Assembly: GCA_964574815.1 (NCBI GenBank)
Contig: CAZNPL010000010.1
Span: forward strand, 90,762 to 154,761
Source: CAZNPL01 sp964574815
GTDB lineage: Bacteria > Planctomycetota > Phycisphaerae > UBA1845
Direction of reading: 5' to 3'
Length of the DNA stretch: 64,000 bases
The notes beneath the pieces are model-generated. The model saw nothing but the letters and a program-made list of their open reading frames with translations, was not told the DNA's origin and made no database searches. The translations under genes and the position numbers were made by a program. Below, piece by piece: positions 24,361 through 33,842 of this stretch. Every line of letters starts with the position of its first letter. Position 1 is the stretch's first letter.

Positions 24361-26561
24361 CCCGTCTGCGTCGTCGCGGATCCGATTGATTCCGAGACAA
24401 CGCCGTGTGCACTGCGGGAGGCCATCGAGGCGGCCGCCGCGAAAGTGGCCCGCGTGCACGCAATGGCTTCATCGAAGGAAAGCGGCGGTTCGCGTCCGCC
24501 GCGGACGGCGTCGACGAACGCCTCCATCTCGTTCCCGTGCCCTTTTCCGGAACGGGCCGGGCGCACCTTGCGCTTCGATCCCTGACCGTGGAGCCAGGCC
24601 GCGTGCCAGTTGGCGATGACGGCCGTCCGTCCCTGGCCGAACACTTCGATCCGCTCCTTCTCGAAACCCGGTTCGCCGTTGGCGACGTAGATCAGCAACC
24701 CGAGGGATCCGTCCCGCATGTGGAGCGTTACGGTGCAGTTGTCGTTCTGAGCGCCAGCGACGTCGCCGCCTATCATGGCGGCGTACACGTCGACCGGCGG
24801 GCAATCGCAGATGTACTGAATCAGGTCGATAAAGTGGCAGCCCTCGCTGACGATTCGCCATCCGCCCTCCTCGGCGTCCTGATACCAGGAATCCCGGGCG
24901 ATGGCTCCGGCGTTGACCCGGCAGATGACTTCGATGGGGCTCGAACGGCCCGTGAAGAAGTCTCGCACCGCAACGCTGAGCGGGCTGAAGCGGCGGTTGT
25001 ATCCAGGCATGATCACTACGCCCGTTTCGGCCCGGGCCTGTATGACCTGCTCCAACTGTTCGTCGTTCAGGGCGAGGGGCTTTTCGACGAATACGTGTTT
25101 GCCAGCGCGAGCGGCCTCTGAGGCCATTTGGGCGTGCGAATCGTGGCGCGTCGCGATGACGACCGCGTCGACAGAGCTGTCATTCAACAACTCGCGGATA
25201 TCGCTGGCGCAGTATTGGAAGCCGTGGCGCTGGGCGGCGCTCTTAGCCGACAGGCCTCGGGCCGAGCAGATGCCCCGCAGATCGACGTGCGCGATCGCTT
25301 TCAGCGCGGGGATCAGGGTGGCAGTCGCGAAATTCCCCGATCCAATCACGCCGACGCCGACTCGATCCTTCGCCGAGGGGACACGTGAAACGCCGGGAGC
25401 CGGGGAAAGCTCGACCTTGCGGCGCGGCTGATTGTCTCGATCGTATTCGAACAGGATACCCGCGGCGTGGTGACCGGGCGCGTCGTGGAGTTCCTGGTAG
25501 GCCTGGGGTGCGTCGGAAAACGGAAACGTCTTGGGGGCCAAGAGGCTGGGATCGATGCGGCGGTCAGCGATGAGGCGGAGGAATTCGCCCAGGTTTCGTC
25601 GTTCGGTCCAGCGAATGTAGCCCACCGGGTAATCGACGCCCTTGTCTTCGAAGTTGCGATCGTAGCGTCCCGGGCCGTAGGAGCGCGACATCACAACGGA
25701 CAGCTCTTTCTGATAATACGTCTGCCATTCAGCTTGGACGGGGACCATTCCTACGACGACGACCCGCCCTCGATCGCGCAGCGTCCGACCAGCGAGTTCC
25801 ATGGGGTCTGTGCTCTTGGTGCTGGCCGCAATGTAGGCGACATCCGGGCCGAGGCCGTCCGTGATGCGTGAGATGGCATCGTCCAGAGCGGGATCATCGC
25901 GGGTGAGGGCGAGATCGGCCCCGCATTGAGCGGCGAGTCGGGTCTTCTCGCTGTCGAGATCCACGCCGATGACGCGGCAACCGCCAGCCTTGAGAATTTG
26001 AACCGCGAGCAAGCCCACCAAGCCGAGTCCGAGCACCAGCACCGAATCGCCGACGGTCACCCCAGCCTGGCGAACGCCGTTCATGGCGATGGCCCCGACC
26101 GTGGCAAAGGCGGCGTCCTTGAGGTGCACTTCCGGCGGGACGGGCACACAGAGATTTCGGGGGACGAAGATGAACTCGGCGTGGCACGCGACGCCTTCGC
26201 CGGCGCAGGCCACGCGATCGCCAACGGCGAATTCGTCAAGGCCGGAGCCTACCTCGACGACCTCGCCGGCGACGCTGTAGCCCAGGGGTGTCAAGGAGCT
26301 GAGGCGCTCGCGCACTTTCTTATAGGTTTCAACAAAACCGAGCTGTTTTACGTTCTGGACGACCTGTTTGACCTTGTCCGGGCGGGCTCTGGCCATCTGG
26401 ACCAGATTCATACGTGCCTGGTCGACCTTCATGCGCTCGGTTCCGCTGCTCACGAGCGAATAAGCGGCTCGGACGACGACGCCACCGGCCCGGCAAATCG
26501 GCGCGGGGACTTCCTCGAGGCGAAGCTCACCGGTGCTGTAGTTCTGGACGACTTGTTTCAA
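24357..26561 (-). CDS. Bi-domain oxidoreductase: zinc-type alcohol dehydrogenase fused to Gfo/Idh/MocA dehydrogenase
   Basis: A 734-residue fusion of two NAD(P)-binding enzymes. Residues 1-360 are a medium-chain dehydrogenase/reductase-like domain with VLVLGLGLVGLLAVQILKAG. The N-terminal catalytic zinc motif (GHE) is absent; SSGTERMKVDQ is found in its place. Residues about 400-734 are a Gfo/Idh/MocA domain with VGVGVIGSGNFATATLIPAL, the EKPLALNDEQ motif and SEGCHFIDLIQYI. This fusion is a recurring family in surface-polysaccharide loci, with likely redox chemistry on a nucleotide sugar, though the reaction is not established. It overlaps the adenylate-forming gene by 35 bp at its start and the methyltransferase by 4 bp at its end. 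Confidence 0.88.
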   Translation of the reverse strand: MKQVVQNYSTGELRLEEVPAPICRAGGVVVRAAYSLVSSGTERMKVDQARMNLVQMARARPDKVKQVVQNVKQLGFVETYKKVRERLSSLTPLGYSVAGEVVEVGSGLDEFAVGDRVACAGEGVACHAEFIFVPRNLCVPVPPEVHLKDAAFATVGAIAMNGVRQAGVTVGDSVLVLGLGLVGLLAVQILKAGGCRVIGVDLDSEKTRLAAQCGADLALTRDDPALDDAISRITDGLGPDVAYIAASTKSTDPMELAGRTLRDRGRVVVVGMVPVQAEWQTYYQKELSVVMSRSYGPGRYDRNFEDKGVDYPVGYIRWTERRNLGEFLRLIADRRIDPSLLAPKTFPFSDAPQAYQELHDAPGHHAAGILFEYDRDNQPRRKVELSPAPGVSRVPSAKDRVGVGVIGSGNFATATLIPALKAIAHVDLRGICSARGLSAKSAAQRHGFQYCASDIRELLNDSSVDAVVIATRHDSHAQMASEAARAGKHVFVEKPLALNDEQLEQVIQARAETGVVIMPGYNRRFSPLSVAVRDFFTGRSSPIEVICRVNAGAIARDSWYQDAEEGGWRIVSEGCHFIDLIQYICDCPPVDVYAAMIGGDVAGAQNDNCTVTLHMRDGSLGLLIYVANGEPGFEKERIEVFGQGRTAVIANWHAAWLHGQGSKRKVRPARSGKGHGNEMEAFVDAVRGGREPPLSFDEAIACTRATFAAAASMASRSAHGVVSESIGSATTQTG

Positions 26562-27981
26562 CGTCTTCCTCCGCCGCGTGGGTCAGCGTGGTCACCACCC
26601 TCAGCAGTTTGCCGGCGGGTGTCTGGTCCAGCGCGTCTCGAATCTCCAACGAAATATCCACCTGCCCCTGCAGCCGTCGCGTGGCCCCGTTGAGGATGCG
26701 ACGGCGATCCGCTTCTTCCAGCGGCCTTGCCGGGACAACGCGCAGCGTCGCCTTGCCCGGAACCGTCTGGTGGAATTGGTATCCGATCGTATCGAGAAAC
26801 GTGTCGTCATGCACGTTGAATGCGGTCATGGAAATGATCGAGCCGTCTTTGGCGTAAAGTCCGCCCTGGGGCCAGCGGCCTTTGATTTCGTCCAGAATGG
26901 TGTGCTCACGACCGCAGTGGTCGCATCTTCCGCTTCCGTAGACGGCATAGTCGCCGGTTCGATAGCGAATGAAGGGGGCGACGGTGTTGATGAAACCTGT
27001 GCCGACGATCTCTCCGATGCGTCCCCGCTCGGTCACGGGCTCGCCCCGCTCGTCCAAAAGTTCAAAGTAGCCGTACGTCGGCCAGACGTGATAAGCGCTC
27101 GATTCTTCGCATTCGGCGGCCAGTACCAGCTTCTCGGAATGTCCGTACCAGGAGAAAAACCGGGCACCGAATGCCTCTTCCGCTTCGGCGCGGATTTCCG
27201 GGTAGACCATCTCGGAGCCGGCCAGGATTCCGCGCACGTTGGGAAGTCGCGGGAAGTTGTTTCGTTGAACGAATCGCGCCAGGGTCGAGGCCGACGAAGG
27301 GTAGACGTGAAGGAAGCAGGGTCCGATCGAGGCGACGTGTTCCAGATAACGTCGAATGTTCTCCTCGCTCATGTGGAAGTTGCTGTAGTAATGACGGCGG
27401 AGAACCGGGTCGTAGTAATGGCGCATGCCGGAGCGGTTCTCGGGGACGACCTGGCCACGAAAGACGGCTTGGGGGACGTCCATCTGGTAGCCCATGCGCT
27501 GCCAGCCGGCGACCAGGTATGCGTATTCGACGGCGGATCGCCCGGAGTTGATGTAGAAATTGAGGGGTTCGCCGGAAGAACCGCCGGTGGTCACCATGTC
27601 AGTTCCGCGGGATTCCGGGGACGCGGTGCACATGTCGTTCAGGTGTCCGCGGATCGTGTTTTTATCGATGGTGGGAAGGCGCGCGAGATCCTCGAGTGAT
27701 TTCAGGTCACCCGGCTCGAATCCAATTTCCTGGAATCGGGTTTGGTAATAAGTGGTTTCTTCGACAGCCAGTCGGCAGATTCGTTGCACTTGCCGGAGTT
27801 GATAGTCGCGGGCACGTTCGGCGGACCACCACTGGGCCTCGTTGACGAACGCCAGGCTCTCGCGGAATCGCCTTCCGAGCCACATCGCGGGCGGCACCCG
27901 GCCGAGGACGCTGCCTAGTGCCGATTTGACGGCTGGGGGCATTGCTTCCCAGAGATTCTTGCGTGACCACGCCCGCTGCAT
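26527..27981 (-). CDS. CapK/phenylacetate-CoA ligase-like adenylate-forming enzyme
   Basis: A 484-residue protein of the CapK/PaaK family. It has the nucleotide-binding loop MVTTGGSSGEPLNFY, the core segment FIRYRTGDYAVY and CDHCGREHTILDEIKGR. A short C-terminal domain carries LLRVVTTLTH. Family members either ligate CoA to aryl acids or activate acyl groups, and CapK-like members in polysaccharide loci are poorly characterised. The start at 27981 follows agggatat 11 bp upstream and is 16 bp after the acyltransferase stop. A longer frame to 28116 overlaps the previous gene and is rejected. With the neighbouring acyltransferase it may provide an activated acyl group to the glycan. Confidence 0.82.
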   Translation of the reverse strand: MQRAWSRKNLWEAMPPAVKSALGSVLGRVPPAMWLGRRFRESLAFVNEAQWWSAERARDYQLRQVQRICRLAVEETTYYQTRFQEIGFEPGDLKSLEDLARLPTIDKNTIRGHLNDMCTASPESRGTDMVTTGGSSGEPLNFYINSGRSAVEYAYLVAGWQRMGYQMDVPQAVFRGQVVPENRSGMRHYYDPVLRRHYYSNFHMSEENIRRYLEHVASIGPCFLHVYPSSASTLARFVQRNNFPRLPNVRGILAGSEMVYPEIRAEAEEAFGARFFSWYGHSEKLVLAAECEESSAYHVWPTYGYFELLDERGEPVTERGRIGEIVGTGFINTVAPFIRYRTGDYAVYGSGRCDHCGREHTILDEIKGRWPQGGLYAKDGSIISMTAFNVHDDTFLDTIGYQFHQTVPGKATLRVVPARPLEEADRRRILNGATRRLQGQVDISLEIRDALDQTPAGKLLRVVTTLTHAAEEDVETSRPELQHR

Positions 27982-27997
27982 AATCGGTACGATATCC

Positions 27998-28468
27998 CTA
28001 TGAGATCGGCTTGGCTGGTGCGCCGACCACGGTTTTGCCCGCCGGAACGTCGTTGAGCACAACGGCGTTCGCCCCGACGGTTGCTCCCTCCCCAACACAC
28101 ACGGGTCCGAGGACAACAGCTCCCGCGCCCACGCAGGCGCCCCTGGCGATGAGCGGGTGTCTGCGTCCGGCTACGGACGAGTCCCGCGCCCCGAGCACCA
28201 CATGAGGCATCAGGATGGCCTCCGCTTCGACGATGGAAGTCTGGCCGATCACGATGCCGATGGTGTGGGGAATGAGCGCCTGGGGCGACACCTGGGCACC
28301 TGGGTCGATATCAGCTCCTGTCAGCACGCGGTTGACCAGTTGTACGATCCGGGCCAAGCCTCCCATCCCACTCGACTGAAATCGCCGGGACAACCCGTGC
28401 AGCCTGATGCAGGCGCGTGAGGTCCAGCCCAGCCGCACACCTGCCGCTCGTCCTGTGTATTCACTCAT
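27998..28468 (-). CDS. Hexapeptide-repeat acyltransferase (serine acetyltransferase-like)
   Basis: A 156-residue left-handed beta-helix acyltransferase. Hexapeptide repeats run from IDPGAQVSPQALIPHTIGIVIGQ to the VGAPAKPIS terminus, with ARGACVGAGAVVLGP and EGATVGANAVVLNDVPAGK typical of the CysE/NodL class. These enzymes use acetyl-CoA or another acyl-CoA to modify a hydroxyl or amino group. The N-terminal segment RLGWTSRACIRLHGLSRRF is basic and amphipathic. It lies 17 bp after a GT4 gene and 16 bp before the CapK-like gene, which could supply its acyl donor. Likely role is O-acylation of the EPS; serine acetylation in cysteine synthesis is unlikely in this context. Confidence 0.82.
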   Translation of the reverse strand: MSEYTGRAAGVRLGWTSRACIRLHGLSRRFQSSGMGGLARIVQLVNRVLTGADIDPGAQVSPQALIPHTIGIVIGQTSIVEAEAILMPHVVLGARDSSVAGRRHPLIARGACVGAGAVVLGPVCVGEGATVGANAVVLNDVPAGKTVVGAPAKPIS

Positions 28469-28485
28469 GCCCGTTCGAGGACACC

Positions 28486-29772
28486 TTACGGCCTCACCGC
28501 GGCGCGGTCGCAAGCCGCGGCGGATTCGGCCTGATGATCAAAGTAAATGTCCCACCGAGCCGCGACGGCTCTAATGCAGTACTCGGTCAGGGCCAGTCCC
28601 CGGGCGGCCTCGGACATCGCTCTCAGCCGGGTCTCATCGCTCAGGACCTCTGCGAGCCGCCGGGCGTCAGCAGGAGCATCATCGCCGGCCAGGAACAGCC
28701 CGTTCCGCCCCGGCGTGACGGCGTCGCGTAACTCGCCCACATCTTTGACTGCCACTGGCAACCCTGCTCCCATTGCTTCGAGCATGGCGATCGACATTCC
28801 CTCGGACGGGGAAACCAGGGCGAAGAGCCGCGACTGCTGAAGAATCTCGGGCACATCCTCGCGACGTCCGAGAAACTCGATGGTATCGGCCACCCCCAGC
28901 TTGTCGGCTAGCGCGCTCAGGGCTGCGCGAAGCGGCCCGTCTCCCACCAGTGCCGCGTGAATTCCCGGCCTGATTCGATTGAGCTCGGCGACCAGCTCGA
29001 TGAAGTACTCCAGCCCCTTGCAGGGCACCAATCGGGAAACATACACGATATCGTAAGGCTTGGGGATGTCCTTGGGTTCGAAGCGTGCCGGGTCGACGCT
29101 ACCGGTCACGATGAGGCGTCCGCGGCCCAGTCGGTGCTGCTCGGCGAACTTTTGAGCGTTACGTCCTCGGACGACGATCAGGTCAAACTGGCGAACGAGG
29201 TGGAACATAAGGCGTTCGAGGGTGCGTGAGCGTCGTCTCAGGCAGCGCAGGAGCCAGTTCTCGGCGCCGGCGCCTCCTCCCACGATCTGAATGGGCCCGC
29301 CGGTCATTTGGTAGGCCGATAACCGCCCGAAGAGGTTGGCGGTTATCAGACACAGGAGGGCGTTCGGCATGATGTGATAGCCCATGAGCACGTCGGGGCG
29401 ATGGCGCCAGGTGGAGAGCAGGATCATCCATCCGCGGGCGATCACGCGACCGGCCCGGTTGGTCATCCACTCGGGTGGACAACAATAGGTGACTTTTGGA
29501 ACGTCGAAGACGGGGCGATCGGTGACGACATAGATTCTCTCGACGGTGCGGGCGTCTGATAACGGGAGGATGTGGGAGCGGAACCAGTTTGCGTTGTAAA
29601 ACGTCCCGGTCATGAGCACGCGAAGCCGTCCCGGCGCGCGGAGCTTTACGGGCGGCAAGAGCACGCGGCGCAGCAGTTGGCCCGTCCATACCGTCGCCGC
29701 TGTGCCGGCGAGGATTGCCAGCACTGCAGCGAATGCCAGGACGGATATGATTGAACGAGCCAAAAGTTTCAC
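28486..29772 (-). CDS. Membrane-anchored GT4 glycosyltransferase (pair member 1)
   Basis: A 428-residue GT4 enzyme with an unusual N-terminal membrane helix (residues about 8-30). The N-terminal Rossmann domain begins RVLMTGTFYNANWFRSHILP and includes YQMTGGPIQIVGGGAGAEN. The donor domain shows YVSRLVPCKGLEYFIEL, VGDGPLRAAL and the E-x7-E motif EGMSIAMLEAM. The GTG start at 29772 follows ggagacgag and lies 29 bp after the DUF362 stop; upstream Met at 29838 would overlap that gene. The same MTGTFY and YQMTGGP blocks occur in the GT4 gene at 31311, which lies on the other side of the DUF362 gene, so the two are paralogues that may act in sequence on one glycan. Confidence 0.85.
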   Translation of the reverse strand: MKLLARSIISVLAFAAVLAILAGTAATVWTGQLLRRVLLPPVKLRAPGRLRVLMTGTFYNANWFRSHILPLSDARTVERIYVVTDRPVFDVPKVTYCCPPEWMTNRAGRVIARGWMILLSTWRHRPDVLMGYHIMPNALLCLITANLFGRLSAYQMTGGPIQIVGGGAGAENWLLRCLRRRSRTLERLMFHLVRQFDLIVVRGRNAQKFAEQHRLGRGRLIVTGSVDPARFEPKDIPKPYDIVYVSRLVPCKGLEYFIELVAELNRIRPGIHAALVGDGPLRAALSALADKLGVADTIEFLGRREDVPEILQQSRLFALVSPSEGMSIAMLEAMGAGLPVAVKDVGELRDAVTPGRNGLFLAGDDAPADARRLAEVLSDETRLRAMSEAARGLALTEYCIRAVAARWDIYFDHQAESAAACDRAAVRP

Positions 29773-29801
29773 CTCGTCTCCGGCGCTTGAGCCGTTCGCC
29801 G

Positions 29802-31304
29802 TCACAGGACAGCGGACGGGGTCGCCGCGGTATGCCACTCAATGTGTCCCACCCATCCGAAATGCGGCTTGAAGGCGAGACAGGGGCCGTTGAAATCTGC
29901 GAGTCGGCGATCGTACGCGGCGGCATTCGACCGGCCGCGGACATCCTCGTAACGCACCGCGTTGAGCGCGTACTTGTGCGGCTCAAGTGCCTCTCGCAAC
30001 ACAGGGACTTTCCGGTAATCGAATCCCATGAGGCGCGTGCAGACCAAGTCCACTGCGAGCGGGTCACTGCCGGCCAGCACTACGCCGGCCGGGCGTGGGT
30101 CGGAGCCCATCGGCCCGTTGCCTTCTCCCGCGACAATCCCGTCGACGAAGCTGAAGTAGCGTCGTCGGGGTTCGGGATGCAAAACGCCCTCGCCGTCGGC
30201 GTAGCGCAGGGCCCGATTCAGATCAAGCACCATGCGCCAGGTGGTGTCGTTTCCATGCCAGTTTCCCGATCGCACGCGTGAGGTGTCCGTATCCCCGAAC
30301 GTCCGGCGACCGAGTCGCTTGGCGGCGCCGCCCACGTACTTGCGGAGGGGGCCAAGCTTCGGGAAGTGCCGTTTGAAGGAGGCGAGGAGTACCTGCTCGA
30401 TTCGTTCGGACATTCCGGAATCGGCGTACTGGTCTCCGCCGTTGGCCGGCACGCCTTCGCGGTGATGGGGCAGCCAGTTCTTGTTTCCGTTGATCCCGAC
30501 GAGGTTTTTCAGGTTGAGCGTGACGCCGACTTTCTTGTGGGTTTTCATCTTGGGCAAATTGATGAAGACGTCGGCGTCCAGGATCGTCCGGGAAATGAGG
30601 TATTCGTGCACGTCGCCGTGGTGGTGGGCGGTCACCTCGCTGCGGTCGTATTCGCTGCCGTACAGGCGGTGGTTCATGTGGTTTATAGAGGTAAAGCAGG
30701 AATCCGCGCCGAGGTTAATTGTCGTGTAGCCGGCCGGGTCGCCCGGCAGCGGCCGATGTCCTACAATCACGCCGTCGACCTTCTCCGTGTATTCCGGGCG
30801 CAGGTCGATGACATCGACCTTGATGGGTGATCGGCCCGCGTAGAACTCCCGGATCTCGTTAAGGCCGGTGAAGCAGGCGATCCGCTCGAAGGAGGCCTCG
30901 CATTGCGGGGCGTCGGCGATGACGACGCGTCCCTGGCCGCAAAGGGCGATGGCGACGTAGTCGAGTACGGCTCGGATGATGCTGCCGTTGGTGATCAGGC
31001 TGACGATTTCATCGGGCCTGGTGTCGTGGAAATGGCGGATGAAGTTAGGCTTGAGCACGACGGTGTCGCCCGGACGGACGATTCCTCCCAACGGGTTCCA
31101 CGCACTCGTTCCGAAGTTTTCCGCATCGAGTCCAAGCACCTGTAACGCACCGCGCACGGCGGCGTAGGCGTGGTTTTCGGCGCCGAGGTCCGCCGCGCCC
31201 CAGGCGTACTCCGGGTACGCCTCCCGAGGAGAAAACGGAGGTCTTGAGGGGTACGAGCCCTCGGCTTGCCAAACACCGACCAGATGTGGATCCGGAGTCT
31301 GCAT
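29802..31304 (-). CDS. DUF362 domain protein in EPS array
   Basis: A 500-residue DUF362 protein. The core motif is INLPKMKTHKKVGVTLNLKN, followed by LVGINGNKNWLPHH; a later FVDGIVAGEGNGPM and GSDPLAVDLVCTRLMGFD complete the family pattern. DUF362 proteins elsewhere may carry a C-terminal ferredoxin domain, but no Cys cluster is visible here, so this is the short form. The function of the family is unknown. It is flanked by two related membrane-anchored GT4 genes with gaps of 6 and 29 bp, which suggests it works with them on one glycan step. The start at 31304 has agaggtataat upstream. No signal peptide is visible. Confidence 0.82.
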   Translation of the reverse strand: MQTPDPHLVGVWQAEGSYPSRPPFSPREAYPEYAWGAADLGAENHAYAAVRGALQVLGLDAENFGTSAWNPLGGIVRPGDTVVLKPNFIRHFHDTRPDEIVSLITNGSIIRAVLDYVAIALCGQGRVVIADAPQCEASFERIACFTGLNEIREFYAGRSPIKVDVIDLRPEYTEKVDGVIVGHRPLPGDPAGYTTINLGADSCFTSINHMNHRLYGSEYDRSEVTAHHHGDVHEYLISRTILDADVFINLPKMKTHKKVGVTLNLKNLVGINGNKNWLPHHREGVPANGGDQYADSGMSERIEQVLLASFKRHFPKLGPLRKYVGGAAKRLGRRTFGDTDTSRVRSGNWHGNDTTWRMVLDLNRALRYADGEGVLHPEPRRRYFSFVDGIVAGEGNGPMGSDPRPAGVVLAGSDPLAVDLVCTRLMGFDYRKVPVLREALEPHKYALNAVRYEDVRGRSNAAAYDRRLADFNGPCLAFKPHFGWVGHIEWHTAATPSAVL

Positions 31305-31310
31305 GCGCGA

Positions 31311-32603
31311 TTATACCTCTACACTTTCTCGGCCGGCACGCTCACACAGGGGAGAAGGTCGACCCGGTTGAACGATGAAGTTGAACGCTTCCCGCCACCT
31401 CTGTGCCACGCGATCGACCGAGACGGATTCATCGGCAGCCCGGCGGGCCTCGGTGGACATGCGCCGCCAGAGGGCTTCGTCCCGCAGCAACGCCTCAATC
31501 CGCTCGGCGTATTCCTCGGGCAAGTCCGACCGAACGAGCCAGCCCGTTCGATCGTTGACCACCAAGTCGCTCAGTTCGCCGACGTCCGAGCAGACAATCG
31601 GCACGCCATGGGCCATTGCCTCGACCATCGCGATCGAGAGGCCCTCGCTTCTGGAGGTCAGCAGGAACACCTTCGCCTTATTCAGCAAGTCGCCGACGTT
31701 TTCACGTCTCCCTTGAAATTCGATATTACGTCCTACGCCCAACTCCGCGGCCATGCGTTTCAGTCCCGGCATTTCCGGACCATCACCGACCATCACGACC
31801 CTGACGTTCGGCTGCGCCGTAGCGACGGCTGCCACAACCGAGACGAACAGGCGCGGCCGTTTGATTTCGGCCAGCCTTCCGACAAAGACGACATCCACAG
31901 GTCGATGCGACGTCTCCCGGTACATCGGTAACTCCGTGCCGGCGGTGATTACGGTTACGTGCCCGGTAACGCCGCGGTCCAGAAGAAACCTGCGGGCTTT
32001 GTTGCCGCGGACGGCGATCAGGTCGAACTCACGGACGACGGCCGTCGCGAGCCGCTCGAGACCGGGCGAGGCGCCTCGCAACTGCCTGAGCACTCGGTTT
32101 TCGGCCTGGTATCCGCCGCCGATGATTTCGACCGGCCCGCCGGTCATCTGGTAACAAGCTGCGGCCCTTACGAGTCGCGCGGCAATCAATGCCGACATCG
32201 CCCCCGGGAACAGGTGAAAGCCCATCACGACGTCCGGTTTGGCGCGCAGTCCGAGAACCACCAGCCAGATGAGTTTTGACAATGCCCGGCCCAACACGAC
32301 CGACGCCCATCGCGGCGGGCACGCAAACCGCACACGCGGCGGCGCCTCGAGGGGCTCGTCGGCTACCACGATTATCTCGCTCACGCCGCAGCGCGACAAC
32401 GGCCTTGCGTGCGAGAGAAACCAGCCTCGATGATAAAAGGTCCCGGTCATCAATACCCGCCGCGTCCCGCGCGGGGAGCGTCGGGGAACGCACCTGGCCA
32501 CAAGCAGCGTTATCGCAAAGCTGGCGTACAGGATCAGTTGCGCTGCGATTGAGCGAATCACATCAGGGGCCGTCTTGATCGTCGGTGGTGTTCGATACGT
32601 CAC
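31311..32603 (-). CDS. Membrane-anchored GT4 glycosyltransferase (pair member 2)
   Basis: A 430-residue paralogue of the GT4 enzyme at 28486. It has an N-terminal hydrophobic helix (about residues 18-38), then RVLMTGTFYHRGWFLSHARP, YQMTGGPVEIIGGGYQAEN, FVGRLAEIKRPRLFVSV and EGLSIAMVEAM. These are the same family-specific blocks as in its partner. The GTG start at 32603 overlaps the previous stop as GTGA, a strong sign of coupling. The C-terminal tail (PGRPSPLCERAGRESVEV) is low complexity. Together with DUF362 and the second GT4, it forms a conserved-looking trio. Sugar donor and acceptor cannot be told from sequence. Confidence 0.85.
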   Translation of the reverse strand: MTYRTPPTIKTAPDVIRSIAAQLILYASFAITLLVARCVPRRSPRGTRRVLMTGTFYHRGWFLSHARPLSRCGVSEIIVVADEPLEAPPRVRFACPPRWASVVLGRALSKLIWLVVLGLRAKPDVVMGFHLFPGAMSALIAARLVRAAACYQMTGGPVEIIGGGYQAENRVLRQLRGASPGLERLATAVVREFDLIAVRGNKARRFLLDRGVTGHVTVITAGTELPMYRETSHRPVDVVFVGRLAEIKRPRLFVSVVAAVATAQPNVRVVMVGDGPEMPGLKRMAAELGVGRNIEFQGRRENVGDLLNKAKVFLLTSRSEGLSIAMVEAMAHGVPIVCSDVGELSDLVVNDRTGWLVRSDLPEEYAERIEALLRDEALWRRMSTEARRAADESVSVDRVAQRWREAFNFIVQPGRPSPLCERAGRESVEV

Positions 32604-33817
32604 CTGCCGGACGCCATTTTCCGCTGGTATAAGGTCTCATAAAGCTCGCCCGTTTTTTGACACAGGCAGGCGGTTGAGAAGTGCTCGCAGACCCGCGTTC
32701 GGGCGGCCTCGGCCATTTGGAAGCGCCTGCCGGGATCCGCCAGCAGTCCGGCCACTCGGGCGGCCATGGATTCCACGTCGTCCAGCTCCACGATGAATCC
32801 CGTTTCGCCGTCGGCCACGATGTGCTCGTTATCGGAGACCCGCGTGGCCACCACCGGCACGCCGCAGGCCATCGATTCGAGCAGGACATTCGGCGTGCCC
32901 TCGTGGCGGGACGTGAGCACGGTGACGTCGCAGGCGTTGTACACGTTTCGCATGTCTTTGCGACTGCCGAGCATAAGGATGCGGTCGTGCGCGTCCACGG
33001 TGCGCACCAATTCGCTCATCTCGCGGTGATAATCCTCGGCTCCTGCGAAGTTGTCGCGCAGCGGTTCGCCAACGCACAGAAACCATGCACGCGGGAATTT
33101 CCGGTGGATGGCGTTGGCCATTTTGAAGAACATCGCGTGGTTTTTTTGACGCTTGAAGCTGGCGACCATGCCGACGACCTGGTCAGTCTCGTCGATACCC
33201 CATTCCTCCCGAGCCTCGCGCCCATCACCGGGGCAGAATCGTTCCGTGTTGATGCCGTTGTGGATCACGTGGATTCTTTCCAGCGGCACGCCGAGGGTAC
33301 GGTGTACGAAGCGTTTGCCGGAGTGGGAGTTGGCGATCAGGCCGTCGGAGAGCGATCGCGTGAGGGTCAGGCACGCGGCGTGAATTAGCGGCCGGCGGTA
33401 GTCGGTGTTGCGCTCGGAACCGAGCACGACCGGCACCCGGGCCAGGCGTCCGGCCAGCCGGCCCACCATCTCGGCATCGAAGAGGAAAGCGTGGACGAGG
33501 TCCACGCTCCGCTCGGTCATCACTCGGGAAACGCGCCGTATTGTGGTGGCGTCGAAACGCCATCGCTTTTGCACGATGACGAGATCGCGATCCGGATCGG
33601 GCAAGTTGGATGCGAGCGGCACGTGTTCGGCGAGGGAGCAAACGAAGGGGTCGAAGCGGCGTCGATCGAGCCCGCGAACCAGTTCGACGACCTGGCGCTC
33701 GGCACCGCCTCGCTCGAGGCTGCTGATCAGGAGCATCACGCGCAGGGGCGGATGCTCCGCTGCTGGAGACGCCACTGCATGCTCCGGTTCAAGAGCTGAC
33801 GTACTCTCGTGTGCCAT
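32600..33817 (-). CDS. GT4-type glycosyltransferase
   Basis: A 405-residue GT4 enzyme. The acceptor domain starts LRVMLLISSLERGGAERQVV, typical of WbnH/RfaG-like transferases, and IHVIHNGINTERF leads into the donor domain. GMVASFKRQKNHAMFFKMA and the E-x7-E motif EGTPNVLLESM bind the nucleotide sugar. It is cytoplasmic and probably membrane-peripheral. The start at 33817 lies 25 bp after the UDP-glucuronate decarboxylase stop, and the end overlaps the next GT4 by 4 bp. It is not closely related to the two membrane-anchored GT4 enzymes. The donor might be UDP-xylose made by the neighbouring enzyme, but this is inference. Confidence 0.85.
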   Translation of the reverse strand: MAHESTSALEPEHAVASPAAEHPPLRVMLLISSLERGGAERQVVELVRGLDRRRFDPFVCSLAEHVPLASNLPDPDRDLVIVQKRWRFDATTIRRVSRVMTERSVDLVHAFLFDAEMVGRLAGRLARVPVVLGSERNTDYRRPLIHAACLTLTRSLSDGLIANSHSGKRFVHRTLGVPLERIHVIHNGINTERFCPGDGREAREEWGIDETDQVVGMVASFKRQKNHAMFFKMANAIHRKFPRAWFLCVGEPLRDNFAGAEDYHREMSELVRTVDAHDRILMLGSRKDMRNVYNACDVTVLTSRHEGTPNVLLESMACGVPVVATRVSDNEHIVADGETGFIVELDDVESMAARVAGLLADPGRRFQMAEAARTRVCEHFSTACLCQKTGELYETLYQRKMASGR

Positions 33818-33842
33818 GTGCTGATCAGCCCCTGACGTGTCA

